Source of the DNA: Notolepis coatsorum
Lineage: Eukaryota; Chordata; Actinopteri; Aulopiformes; Paralepididae
DNA: 64,000 bases
Direction: 5' to 3'
NCBI GenBank assembly: GCA_963971535.1
Contig: OZ020586.1
Location: 77,962,412 to 78,026,411, forward strand
The position numbers were made by a program, and so were the translations under genes. The notes under the pieces are model-generated. The model was not told where the DNA came from, searched no databases, and saw only the letters and a list, made by a program, of their open reading frames with translations. This document shows positions 1 to 11,900 of the stretch, one piece after another. Every line of letters begins with the position of its first letter. The first letter of the stretch is position 1.

Positions 1-2455
1 CAAATATCCCTGCCATCAAGGACCAACAGGGGATGATTACCACCGACCCCAAAAAAATCAACGAGACTTTTCGTACGTTTTACTCTAACCTGTACGAGTC
101 AGAAGTGATCTTCGATCATAATAAACTGGAGGAATTCCTTGATCAATGCCGCGCCTCCTACGGCTGTATTATCCTTAGACGCGATGAAAGCCTTTGACAG
201 GTTGGAATGGTCTTATTTATGGGCAGTACTTAGAAGGATGGGGTTAGGTGATGGGTTCATTCATATGATCAAAGTACTATATACAGGTCCATCGGCCATA
301 ATTTTAACAGGTAAACTCTGCTCTCCACTCTTCCCTGTGTCGCGCTCGTCCAGACAGGGTTGTCCTCTTAGTCCCGGACTATTTGCTCTATCCCTTGAAC
401 CTTTAGCACAGTACATGAGACAATCCCAGTCCATAGCACCGATCTCAATTAAGGGCACACAGCATCACATTAGCTTATATGTAGATGATGTAATCTTGTT
501 CATGCAATACCCTACCACTTCCCTACCTCATCTTCTCAAAGTAATAGATGATTTTGGCAATCTATCGGGATTTAAGATAAACTGGCCAAAATCGGCCTTC
601 CTTCCACTCAATGTGACTGCGAAGGCTACCACCCTCCCAGCAAATATACCCATGGTAGAACACTTTAAATGTCTTGGAGTTGAAATATTCCCCACTATAA
701 GCCAAACGGTGAAGTATAATTATTCCGGATTGCGAGACAGAATCACAAATGACTTCGGCAGGTGGTCAAAATAAAAAAAAACTCATTACAGGCCCGAGCG
801 TCAATAGTTAAGATGAATGTTTTGCCCACAATTAACTTCGTCAGCTCGATGTTACTGTTACCCCCCCCCCCCCCCCCCCCTGCTGGTTACTGGCAAAAAC
901 TACACTCCGCTGCATATAAATTTATTTGGAACAACAAACGTCCACGATTAAAAAGATCCACTGCACAGAGAAATAAAACCGATGGGGGTTTAGCCTTTCC
1001 AGACTTCAATTATTACTTTCAAGCGTTCTCTTTGAGACCACTGATCACCTGGTTTGATTCTCAATCAGCGGTATCCTGGAGACCATTAGAGGAGAACATA
1101 GTGGCACCACATAGACTGCAGGATATAGTGTACACCAACTTATCAATTAAGCAATGCAACTTAAGATTTGGCCCTCTTATTACACATGTGATCCGGATAT
1201 GGCGTGAGTCGCGTGACACACAGAAAACGTGTGTACTAACCACCATAAATGGCACAGGCAATCTCCCCTATTTAATAACAATTTAATCCTTATTCAACAA
1301 CAACCTATCAGATACCCTGGTTGGGAAAAGAAAGGCATACACACATTGGGGGATATCTTCGATGACCATGGTCTTTGCAGTTATCGAGATATATTCAACA
1401 AATTTGACCTCACCAGTTCCACTTATCTCTTCTATCTACAAATAAGAGCAGCTTTGAAGGCTCATGGAGTCCCATTAGATGTTCCACTTGAGCACCACAG
1501 ATTTCACAAATTATTTTATGACAAGGAGACGTCGAAAGGCTTCGTCTCTGACTTTTATCGCCACTTACTTACGTCCTCATATAAGGTCCTTCCCCTAGAC
1601 TCGGTTTGGAGGAAGGATATCCCAAACCTGGAAGTAGATTTTGATTGGGATGCAGTCTGGGAAAATGTTCGGCTATCATCACGCAACCCAGATCACCAAC
1701 AGATTAATCTTAACTTTGTTCATAGGACTTACCTGACCCATAGACGATTGCACCTAATGGGTCTCAGACCGGACTCTCGATGCTTCTTGTGTTCAAACGA
1801 TGCTATTGGTACATATATGCATATGTGTTGGGAATGCCCTCCTGTCAAGACTTTCTGGGAAAATGTCACCACTCAATTATCAGAATTTTTGTCTCTGACC
1901 ATACCGACACTTCCTTCTGTATTGTTGTTGAATGATGTTTCTCAGTTATCGTCCTCTGTACATGTAAAGAGACTCATTTTGGCTGGTCTTACGGCTGCCA
2001 AAAAGTTGATAGCGTCACGCTGGATTCAACGGATAAAATGTGCCAGAAGGTATGGGTTCTAACTTCTCACCTATCTTGATGTGATTTATCTAGAGATATC
2101 CACTGCACAAATTTTAGGTGTTAATGAAGCCAGCATAGCAGTCTGGGTAGCTGTGGTGGATAAGATAAAGGAATGCATATAAATTTGGAAATGTTCTGAT
2201 GTTGAATGAAGTAGTGGATGTATAGTCCAAGTGGGGGTCTGAGGGGGGGGGGGGGGGGGGGGCGAGCAAGAGCCATGTATTGTATTTATTATTTTTCTGT
2301 CTTTAATCTACTTTTCATTCTGATTTATTACTGGACTGTCATTATTGTTATTATTATTTCTGTTATTGTCCTGTGATTTATCGTTGATTATTACTGTTAC
2401 TGTATTGTTTTGTCTTTCATGTAAAAAAGGGAAAATAAAAAACATTTGTTCAACA
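1..2455 (+). mobile_element. L1-type LINE, decayed, cut by window start
   Basis: Non-LTR retrotransposon of the fish L1 type. It contains the ORF2 linker, part of the reverse transcriptase, the C-terminal zinc-knuckle region, a 3' UTR (about 2063-2430) with a G-run at 2248-2262, and an A-rich end near 2425-2455. The 5' part lies outside the window. The element is dead: the ORF is split over three frames and an internal piece is missing. A copy of the same LINE class, also 5'-truncated, lies at 29300-30525. Confidence 0.85.
3..2062 (+). pseudogene. L1-type ORF2 (reverse transcriptase) remnant
   Basis: Frame 3 from position 3 reads the linker motif FYSNLYES. It then jumps near 139 straight to RT block SLDAMKAFDRLEW, so roughly 100-150 residues normally lying between them (including the KAPGPDG-type block) are absent. 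The catalytic YVDD box is at 478-489. The frame shifts at an A-run around 762-774, continues through NFVSSM, a C-run coding a stretch of prolines (860-880) and WQKLHSAAYKFIW, and shifts again around 1229-1286. The last frame, to 2062, contains the CFLC...HMCWECP zinc knuckle typical of L1 ORF2 C-termini. At least three frame breaks make it non-functional. Confidence 0.85.
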
Positions 2456-2741
2456 ATATAATAATACTATATAGACCTGTTCGCCGTATACGTCAGACTC
2501 GGTGTGTGCGCATATCACCGGGGCAGGAAGGAACTTAATCCTGGTCAGAACAACGGGGAAGACTACAATATATTTGCATTTGTTAGCCATGCTAGCGATC
2601 TAAACAATCAATCCATGCCAAAGCTAGATATGTAAAAGGTGAAAGACTCACACTCACAGCCATGCTGATTTGGCAAAATTACATCCAGTCGTTTTCTTTG
2701 AAACTACTTTTAGTCAGGGGAGTGTCATGGTTTCTCCATAG
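2456..2741. other. No gene seen
   Basis: No coding or repeat structure recognised here, except a 15-nt motif at 2469-2483 (GACCTGTTCGC core) that recurs inverted at about 3350-3364, outside the SINE; see findings. Confidence 0.4.
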
Positions 2742-2759
2742 AGCCCTGTTGTATTCTTT

Positions 2760-3243
2760 GTTTTTTGATCCACTTATTCTCCCATTTTTCTATTTTTCTC
2801 CCATCCCAATTTCATATCGTCCAATTCAACCTCCCCTGTCTTCGAACGTTGTTTCTTGCCTCCCACAAGCCGGCTGCAATGTGCACTAAGTCATACATAG
2901 CACGAGTCCCCTCCGATACTCGAGGTAACAGCCGTCGCATCTTTTCACCTGCGCGGCTCGATCTTTCAGCGTCTGGGGTCTGGGCTTTGGAGGGGCCCCG
3001 CCCCCGTCGCTTCTTGATTCTACTGCGCAGGCGCACCAACCGACCTGTAGGAGTCGCTGTCCACAACGCCCGATCCCCACCCTTCAGTTTCCCTCCCCGT
3101 AATACGGCCAATGTGTATTACTGTGGACAACCAGCTAAACTGAAAGCAATGTGGAGAGCGAGGCTCGAACAGGAGGCATCCTGTTCGAGCCTAGTCTCCA
3201 GCATTCGTTGCGAGCGCCTTGCCCACTGCGCCACGTAGCCGCC
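2760..3243 (-). mobile_element. tRNA-derived SINE (copy S1) with 18-bp target duplication
   Basis: On the minus strand the element starts with a tRNA-like head (GGCGGCTACGTGGCGCAGTG, A-box-like) and continues into a body shared with four other copies in this window (34639, 36280, 51740, 54414). The 3' tail is A-rich. It is bracketed by an exact 18-bp target site duplication, agccctgttgtattcttt, at 2742-2759 and 3244-3261. Around the B-box the head contains a perfect 14-bp inverted repeat (3161-3174 with 3179-3192). The ORFs crossing it are shadows. Confidence 0.9.
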
Positions 3244-3261
3244 AGCCCTGTTGTATTCTTT

Positions 3262-3976
<715 letters not shown>

Positions 3977-3979
3977 AGA

Positions 3980-5218
3980 TTGAGTTCTATGTGTGGGAAG
4001 GTAAATCATCAGTAATTGTCTGGGGTCAAGTTTCAGTCTTGACCCTGAGGCTGTTTCTCAAATCAATAGAGGATGACCAACACCACCACCACTCAGCAGG
4101 GCCTCTTTCACTGCATTCATTCTCATTCATTCATTCATTAATTAATTCAAGCCATATTTCAACTCGAGAATTCATTGAGAGCAAGCCCTCATTTTCAATG
4201 ACGCTGAGCATAATACATAATAAATACATACAAAAAACAATAGATGTAAAAAATATATATAAAAACGGCCACCACGACCCACCGTGTAGATAGATAGATG
4301 CTACGTAATTTTTAATTTTTTCATGTATACATTTGCGTGTTATACCGTGGTGAATATTGTCTAGTTTCAGAGTGATCCTGGCTAATTCCTGGTAACTGTG
4401 CTATGGAGCGATATGTGAATTTAGCTAAAAGCGTTTGCTACTATTTCCAAATCAAAGGTATATAATAGGTATTATGTTTCATCATGAATGCATGAAAGGG
4501 GGGGGGTAGTTTTTTGATGCTTTGATTGTCAGCAACGGCATATGTTTTGGAGTGTGTTATGATTGTTGCGATCGATGTGAAATCATTGTTGGATCAAAGT
4601 AGGATTGATGTCATATAGTCCTTACCTTTACTAGGAGGTATCCCAAAAAGAATATTCCAATTGTCTGATCGCGATTTCCAATATTGATGTCGATCGGGTC
4701 CCTGACATGAAGTGGCACAAGATATGCCTCAAGTGTGCTGAACGCGTTTCGAAGTGATCGGATGAAGTGATTTACTTGGCTTGATCTAAATTCCCCACCC
4801 GGACTAAATTAGATGTGACACACAGTGTGAAATAAGGTTTCAAAGGGTGGGCGATACTGCCACCTAGCAGGATGCAGCCGGTATTGCACTCTAGGGATCT
4901 CAGAATGATTTCCTATGGTAACACGGAGGTCCCTGAACCTGTAATGAATAAAAAAAAAATGAATAAAAGAAAAAACTGCCAAAACCCGACTATACTCGGG
5001 TATGGTGCTCAAACTCTGGCGAGATAACCCGACTTTACTCGGGTCTGGCGCCCAATGTGTTAAGGCGAAGATGGCTCAACAGGTGTGTGTGTGTGTGTGT
5101 TTTCAATAAAAATATAATCACTCACCCCACCCTACTTCTAGAGGAATGACATCCTTCTCTCTTTCATGGTGGCAAAACAGTCAATCACTCGGTCATAAAA
5201 CACTCTGCAGGCCTTTAG
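3980..5218. other. Gene-free stretch
   Basis: No coding sequence supported. Contains a short CACCAC run (4080-4093), a GATA run (4288-4300), two similar imperfect palindromes reading ACCCGA...TCGGGT (4985-5000 and 5028-5043), and a short (GT)n run near 5083-5100. Confidence 0.4.
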
Positions 5219-5700
5219 TTCATGCAGATGAACAAGCCTTGGGTCACAAAGGACATCAAAGCCATACTGAATGACAATAAGAGGGTGTTCAACGCAGGTA
5301 ATAGAGAGGAGGTGAAAAGAGTTCAGGGGCTGCTGAAAATCAACCTTAGAGAGGCCAAGGATAATTACGAGAGGAAACTGGAGTGCAAACTGGAGCAAAA
5401 TTACATCAAGGCAGTCTGGACTGGCATGCAGACTATAACCAGCCTCAAACCGGTGGGGGGAAGGGGGGTAGATGGAGATGTGGATAGGGCCAATGAGCTA
5501 AACCAGTTTTACAACAGGTTTGGCACAGCGTCCCTAGGTGCTCACGTCCCAGCACGTCCAAGGACTACAGGCCGATGGCTCTAACCTCTCACATTATGAA
5601 GACCATGATCAAACCCCACCTCGATCCACCAGAGCCGACTCTACTTCCCCCCTGAAGATCCTTCAACGTCTGTACAAGGATGTTAACACTTTGGATGCCA
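5219..5700 (+). pseudogene. L2-clade LINE ORF2 fragment (linker and start of RT)
   Basis: The reading frame at 5222-5520 gives the typical L2 linker between endonuclease and reverse transcriptase: KPWVTKDIKA, then a basic helical stretch rich in K/R/E, then LNQFYNRF. Around 5555-5610 the sequence jumps to the ALTSHIMKT motif (next RT block) in another frame, so the intervening block is deleted. Too short and broken to act. It may belong to the same copy as 7318-8062, since that has the C-terminus of the same protein class, but the 1.6 kb between them is unrelated. Confidence 0.75.
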
Positions 5701-6260
5701 CGGACGACATAACACGTGTTATCAGCCCGCCCCCTGAATGCCCAGCACGACAATTATCGTTTTATTTTTTTATTAGCGATCTGAATTCATATTTCATCAA
5801 CCGAGTCTACCGTTGGGAAACCAGCCCCATCAGGAGCTCAGATGTGAAAAAAGCGCCCCCTATCGTCTCCCAGATGGTAATGCACCCTTTTGGAATGGAC
5901 TCAATGAAAATGGATGAGAAAAAAAATATCCGGAATCCACATTTTACTTCTCACGCATGTACCCCGAGCCAATCGGATTCATTGTGGAGCATCAGAACAG
6001 CGTGGAATATGTGTTTACAGTATGTAGCATTGGATCAATAAAAGGATTGATTTTTGGAATGGCGATCAGGAATTGGAATAATCTTTTTGGATACCATCTG
6101 ATCTCAGGTAAAGAATCTATTTTACCAGTCTTAGTGTTATTGTTTGTAAACAACCCCAACAGCACGACACAGACGGGTAGTTCAGAGTTAGACAAAACGA
6201 TGGCCGTATTTATTTCACAAACAGAAATGAGCAACAATCAAGTAAATGCATCCGAGGGGA

Positions 6261-6388
6261 ATCCTTTAGCCGAGTAGGGATCTGCGGCTCTGCAGCTTGA
6301 TAATCCTTTAGCCGAGTAGGGCTCTGCGGCTCTGCAGCTTGATAATCTTTTAGCCGCGTAGGCCTCTGCGGCTCTGCAGCTGGATAAT
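6261..6388. repeat. Three tandem 42-43-bp units
   Basis: Units share the core TTTAGCCGNGTAGG and CTGCGGCTCTGCAGCTTGAT, seen three times with few changes. Confidence 0.85.
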
Positions 6389-6499
6389 AATCCACTCATG
6401 GAGAAAAATAAAACGGAGAATGTCAGTAATAGAAACGTAGAAATCTACGAGGCAGAGTCCAGTAACAAGACAGGGTCTGGTAACAAAACAAAGCGACAA

Positions 6500-6585
6500 T
6501 TCTTCAGTGTTAAGGAACACACAAAAACAGATGAAGGTATTGTCTTCAGTGTTAAGGAAACACACAAAAACAGATGAAGGTATTG
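6500..6585. repeat. Two tandem 43-bp units
   Basis: The unit beginning cttcagtgttaagga and ending gatgaaggtattg is repeated once, differing by a single inserted A. Confidence 0.85.
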
Positions 6586-7317
6586 AGTCCAGGATAAAAC
6601 GAGGATATTAGTTCATCAAAAATAGATATCCAAAACCTCACTAAGGGCAAAGTGTAAATACGAGGCACGGGTCCACGGAGGCAGAGAGAGGAAACAGCAG
6701 CAATTTCCAAGGGCGTACTGGAGAAACACACAAGAGGAACAAGCAGTAGCTGGTGGTGACCAAAACGACCCGACACTGAATGTTCAGCAAACCGTGTATA
6801 AGAGGGCTCCCGTCAAGCTGATTGGAAACTCCTCTCAGGTGCGTGATGGTAATTGGCACCTGGAAGCGCGCAGTACTGGGCCAGCCCTCACACTTAGGAT
6901 AATCAGACCTGTTTTCACGGAGATATAAGCTTTTCCCCTATATGTGATATGGCTGTTTGGCTGTGCGAGCGATCAGGAAATATATCAGATCAGATATCAG
7001 AGCGCCTATATAGCGTGCATACGTACACATATACTATCGATAATCTAGCGTTTATTTGAAAACTATTCATAAATAGGCCAAAAAATTTGAACGTTTTTTG
7101 TCTATTCTAGAATATTCCGTTTATTATGGAATATTTAAATTTTCCTTGAAAACAAGGGCTTTTCAAGATGCTATCAAATGGAAATGAACTGATAAAAAAA
7201 CAATCCGCTTTGACAATGTTGACTGGAAAATTAGTCATTGATAAGCAACGGGCAGATTAGACACATAATTTATAAACATAAATTTAAAACATAGATTAGG
7301 CGATATTAACGCTAACA

Positions 7318-8062
7318 TTGAAGTGGATGATGGGCATTCAAGGGGGTAAAAAGGAAAACACGGCCGGCTCTGAAAGTGTAAGGGTGTTCTACGAGTCTGT
7401 GGTGGCGGGTGCTTTCTTGTATGCAGTGGCCTGCTGGGGCAGCGGACTGAGAGCGGGGGATGCGAACAGGCTGGATAAGCCGGTTAGGAAGGCCAGTAAC
7501 GTGGTGGATGTGGAGCCAGACTCTCTGGTGGTGGTGTCGGAGAGGAGGAGCCTTACTAAGCTCCACGCCATCATGGACAACCCCTCCGACCCACTACACA
7601 CTGGCCGATAGAAGGAGCAGGTTCAGTGTTAGACTCAGACTCCCAAGATGCAACACTGAACGTCACAGGAAGTCCTTCGTACCAACAGCCATCAGACTGT
7701 ACAACGTCTCACTGTACCTCACTGCCTCACTGAGTACAGAGTAAATCCCTGTATATCTTCCTGTACATTGACATATAGGCACGTCTTCCTGGACATTTAC
7801 ATTTTAATTTTACATTTTAATTTTACTGTATATTACTGTATATTGTCGGACTGTATATTTCAGAATTTTAGAATGTATATACATATTTTAGAATGTATAT
7901 CTCTGACCGTGTATTTTAATTGTATTCATATTCTTATTCCTATTCTTATTCTTGACTTTTGTCCAACTAAATGTTCATTGGGAGCGATCTGTGGTGCTGA
8001 ATTTCCCTCAGGATTAATAAAGTACTTCTATTCATTCTATTCTATTCTATTCTATTCTATTC
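7318..8062 (+). pseudogene. L2-clade LINE: ORF2 C-terminus and 3' UTR
   Basis: The frame 7318-7611 reads FYESVVAGAFLYAVACWGSG, the conserved C-terminal motif of L2-like ORF2, followed by ERRSLTKLHAIMDNPSDPLH. After a frame change (about 7600) it continues as RCNTERHRKSFVPTAIRLYN, which normally ends these proteins. The 3' UTR runs to a tail aataaagtacttctattc with (ATTCT)n at 8029-8060, the usual kind of L2 tail. 5'-truncated and frameshifted, hence not functional. Confidence 0.8.
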
Positions 8063-8138
8063 AGAACATGCAGGTGGTCCAGGGGTTGTTTAGGACACCT
8101 GCCTTGTCGAACAGGAGGCATGGCCAGCAAAATAGCTT

Positions 8139-8240
8139 CCCTCATTCCCATGGGGGAATGGTAGTTAACATGTCTCAAAACTTAGGTCAAGCATTTACTG
8201 TGTATAATATACTACTGTACTGGTGGGTTATGATGGTCTG
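8139..8240 (+). repeat. Dispersed repeat next to a TCTG array
   Basis: The segment containing tgggggaatggta and acatgtctcaaaacttaggt has an inverted relative at 31228-31325. Both lie beside a (TCTG/CAGA)n array, which suggests one repeat family that carries or seeds the microsatellite. Confidence 0.7.
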
Positions 8241-8482
<242 letters not shown>

Positions 8483-8555
8483 AATATACACCTTTTCAAA
8501 CTAGACAACATAAAGATTCTAAATGGGTCCTATTCTAATTCTTGTTACAGTGTTT

Positions 8556-8926
8556 TGTGGCAATTCCAGGTGTAGGGGTGGCAGAATAAACAACACACAG
8601 ACAGGTTGCAGTTCCCAAAATCATACTCTTTATTTTCTTAGTCAAATAATAACGGTTTTGCTGTCGGCCGGGCGGCGTCTCCGCTCTGTGGCCTTTTGCC
8701 TTGCGCTGCTACGGGGGACTGAGAGGAGGCTCCTCGGCTCCATTAAGTCCCCCCTCTCCAACAGGCGCACCGCGCCGTGATTCGCTAATCAGGTAATCAC
8801 TCTGATGGGTATTTAGTGACAGGTGCGTCCGGAAGCGGACGCCCAAACATGGGCAGCGCCCAGCCATTGGGTCGCCACATAGCGCCCATCAATCACCAAG
8901 CCCAGGGGTGGCTTGGGGTTGCCACA
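8556..8926 (-). repeat. 3' LTR of the Gmr1-like element
   Basis: 371 bp, TG...CA ends with 8-bp terminal inverted repeats. It matches 13337-13707 throughout by eye. The gag-pol stop codon (8813) lies inside this LTR. Confidence 0.95.
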
Positions 8927-11900
8927 GTACCCCCCCTCCAGCTCCGACCGTCGGGGAAGAGCGTCCGACGCCCAACAGGCATCCTTCCTGGAGAGGGCGT
9001 CTGCGTTGCCATGCGCCACCCCTGACCTGTGAATGACAGAAAAGTTAAATGACTGTAACTCCAGAAACCATCGAGTCACCCTGGCATTGGTCCCCTTTGT
9101 CTTGGCCATCCAGACTAGGGGGGCGTGATCCGTCACCAGCGTGAAACGCCTCCCCAGCAGATAATAGCGGAGCGTCTCCAGTGCCCACTTAATTGCCAGA
9201 CCTTCGCGCTCCACCGCAGAATAGTTGCGCTCGTGTGGCAGCAGCTTCCTGCTCACATATAAAATCGGATGTTCCTCACCCTCCAGTTGCTGGGAGAGGA
9301 CCGCTCCCAGTCCCACCTCCGATGCGTCTGTTTGTACCGTCATCTCCTTGTCGAAGTTCGGGGAGATCAGCACCGGTCCCGAACAGAGGGCAGTCTTGAG
9401 GTCCTCGAACGCCGCCTCCGCCTCCGGTGTCCACTTCACCGTGAACGGCCGCCGCGCCTGGGTCAGATCTGTGAGGGGAGCAGCGCGAGCAGCAAAGTTA
9501 GGGATAAACCTCCTATAATAGCTCGCTAGCCCATTAAATGTCCTGACCTGCTTCTTGGTTAAAGGGCGAGGCCACTCCCTTATTGCATCAATCTTCCTCT
9601 TCTGCGGTTTCACATTGCCCTGGCCTATTGTGAACCCCAGGTACTCTGCCTCTTCTAATCCCAGCCTGCATTTCTTTGGGTTGGCGGTGAGACCCGCCTC
9701 CTGGAGGGCCCCCAACACCGCTCTCACCTTTTGGAGGTGGGTGTCCCAATCTGACAAGTGGATGATAATGTCATCGAGATATGCGGCTGCATACTCCCGA
9801 TGGGGCCGTAGTACTCTGTCCATCAGCCTCTGAAAGGTAGATGGCGCCCCATGCAGGCCAAACGGGAGAACTTTATAATGGAACAGCCCATCTGGGGTGG
9901 AGAAAGCCGTCTTCTCCCTTGAGGCGGGGGCCAGAGGGACTTGCCAATAACCCTTCGTTAGGTCTAGTGTCGTGATAAATCTGGCCAGGCCCAGTCTGTC
10001 AATGAGCTCATCCACTCTAGGCATGGGATAGGCGTCAAACTTTGAAATTTCATTAAGCTTCCTGAAATCATTACAGAACCTGGTTGTTGAGTCGGGTTTT
10101 GGCACTAAAACAATAGGACTGGACCACCCGCTATGAGACTCCTCAATTACTCCCATCTCCAGCATGACCCGCACTTCTCTTCTGACTGCCTCTCTTTTTG
10201 CCTCTGGGATACGATAGGGCTTCAGCTTTACCTTGTCTCCCGGGCTGGTAATGATGTGGTGCTGGGCCAATGTGGTGCGGCCCGGCGTGGCCGAGAACAC
10301 GTCCCGGTTCTGTTGGACCAGCTCCCGAAGCTCCTGCCGTTGGGTCGGGGACAACTGTTCCCCGATGGGAACATCGGCCGCCTCTGCCACCTGCTGCGCA
10401 AAAGGGGGAAGAGGGGGGGGCGAGAGCAACACATCCCGGGCATGCCATTTCTTCAACAGGTTAACATGGTATAACTGTCGATGCTTCCTACGGTCGGGCT
10501 GGTGGACCTTGTAGTTGACGGGACCCACTTTCTCGATTATGTCGTAGGGTCCCTGCCATTTGGCTAGGAATTTGCACTCTGCTGTCGGTACCAGTACTAG
10601 GACTCGGTCCCCCACATTAAACTCCCGTGGCTGTGCGCCCCGGTCATAAATGCGCTTCTGTGCGTCTTGGGCCTGTTGCATGTGTTCTCTCACCACTGGC
10701 CAGAGCGCCTTCATCCTGTCTCTCATTACCTGCACATGCTCTATGAGAGACCGGTGGGGCGACGGCTGTTCCTCCCAAATCTCCTTTGCGATGTCCAGGA
10801 GACCCCGCGGCTTGCGGGCGTAGAGCAGCTCAAATGGCGAGAAGCCAGTGGAGGCCTGTGGGACCTCACGCACAGCGAACATCAGAAAGGGCAACAACTG
10901 ATCCCAATTCTTCCCATCCTTCTCCATCACCTTCCTTAGCATGCTTTTCAGGGTCTTGTTAAAGCGCTCGCACAGTCCATCCGTCTGTGGATGGTATATG
11001 GAGGTTCGTAGCTGTTCCACTTTCATTAGTTTGCACATTTCTTTCATGACCCGTGACATAAAGCACGAGCCCTGATCCGTGAGAATAGAGTCGGCAATTC
11101 CCACCCGACTAAACAAATGAAAGAGCTCCCGTGCCACAATTTTGGCCGTCACCGTGCGTAACGGGATGGCTTCGGGGTAACGGGTAGCATAATCTATGAT
11201 TACCAGTATATACTGGTGGCCTCGGGACGATTTAACTAGAGGGCCCACTACGTCGAGGGCAATTCTTGAGAATGGGGTCTCAATGATGGGCAGCGGGATC
11301 AGAGGACTTTTATATTGTACCTTTGGGGCTGCGCGTTGACACTCTGGGCAGCTCCGGCAATAGTCCTCTACCGCTCTCTTCATGCCCGGCCAATGGAAAC
11401 GCGCCCTTATGCGCTCCATGGTTTTGTCCACGCCCAGGTGCGCTCCGAGGATATGTGAATGCGCCAGCTGGAGTACAGTGGGAATAAAGAACTTCGGTAC
11501 CAGCAATAGATCCCTAACCTCATCATTCTTTTTTACAACTTGGTACAGCAATTGTCTTTTTATTGCAAAGTGAGGATATGGCAGGTTACTCACCCCCTCC
11601 ACGGGATTTCCATCTATGGTCTTGATATTCGCCCGGGCCTGCGTTAGGTTTGGGTCTTCCAGCTGGGCCGTTCCGAACTGACCCGCCAGGTCCCTCCCCA
11701 CCTCGTCCGCCTGGGGGAACTCCGCAAAGGGGTCCTCGTCACTGTTATCCGTCTCGGGGCCCGCTTGGGGCGCTGGCGCGTCGTCACCCACACCTGATGC
11801 CGTCTCTGTCTCACTTGCCGGTATATCCAGGGGTTCCGGCGCGTCGTCACCTACATCTGAGGCCGTCTCAGTCTCACTCCCCGTTACGTTCAGAGCACAC

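Larger units (their letters stand above)
5701..7317. other. Gene-free stretch with short tandem repeats
   Basis: No coding sequence supported. Contains three tandem 42-43-bp units at 6261-6388 and a 43-bp direct duplication at 6500-6585. Read on the minus strand, the stretch from 6899 leftward begins TGTGAGGGCTGG with a TATA-like ctcttatacac at about 6797-6807. This is reminiscent of an LTR, but no partner, primer site or target duplication was found, so it is not called. Confidence 0.35.

Noticed and set aside
2765..3238. 157-codon frame as a gene
   Set aside because: Lies wholly within the SINE bracketed by its target duplication.
6261..6388. CRISPR-like array
   Set aside because: Head-to-tail tandem units without unique spacers, in a eukaryotic repeat landscape.
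6600..6899. Solo LTR on the minus strand
   Set aside because: TGTG start and a TATA-like motif, but no CA end, duplication or partner LTR found.
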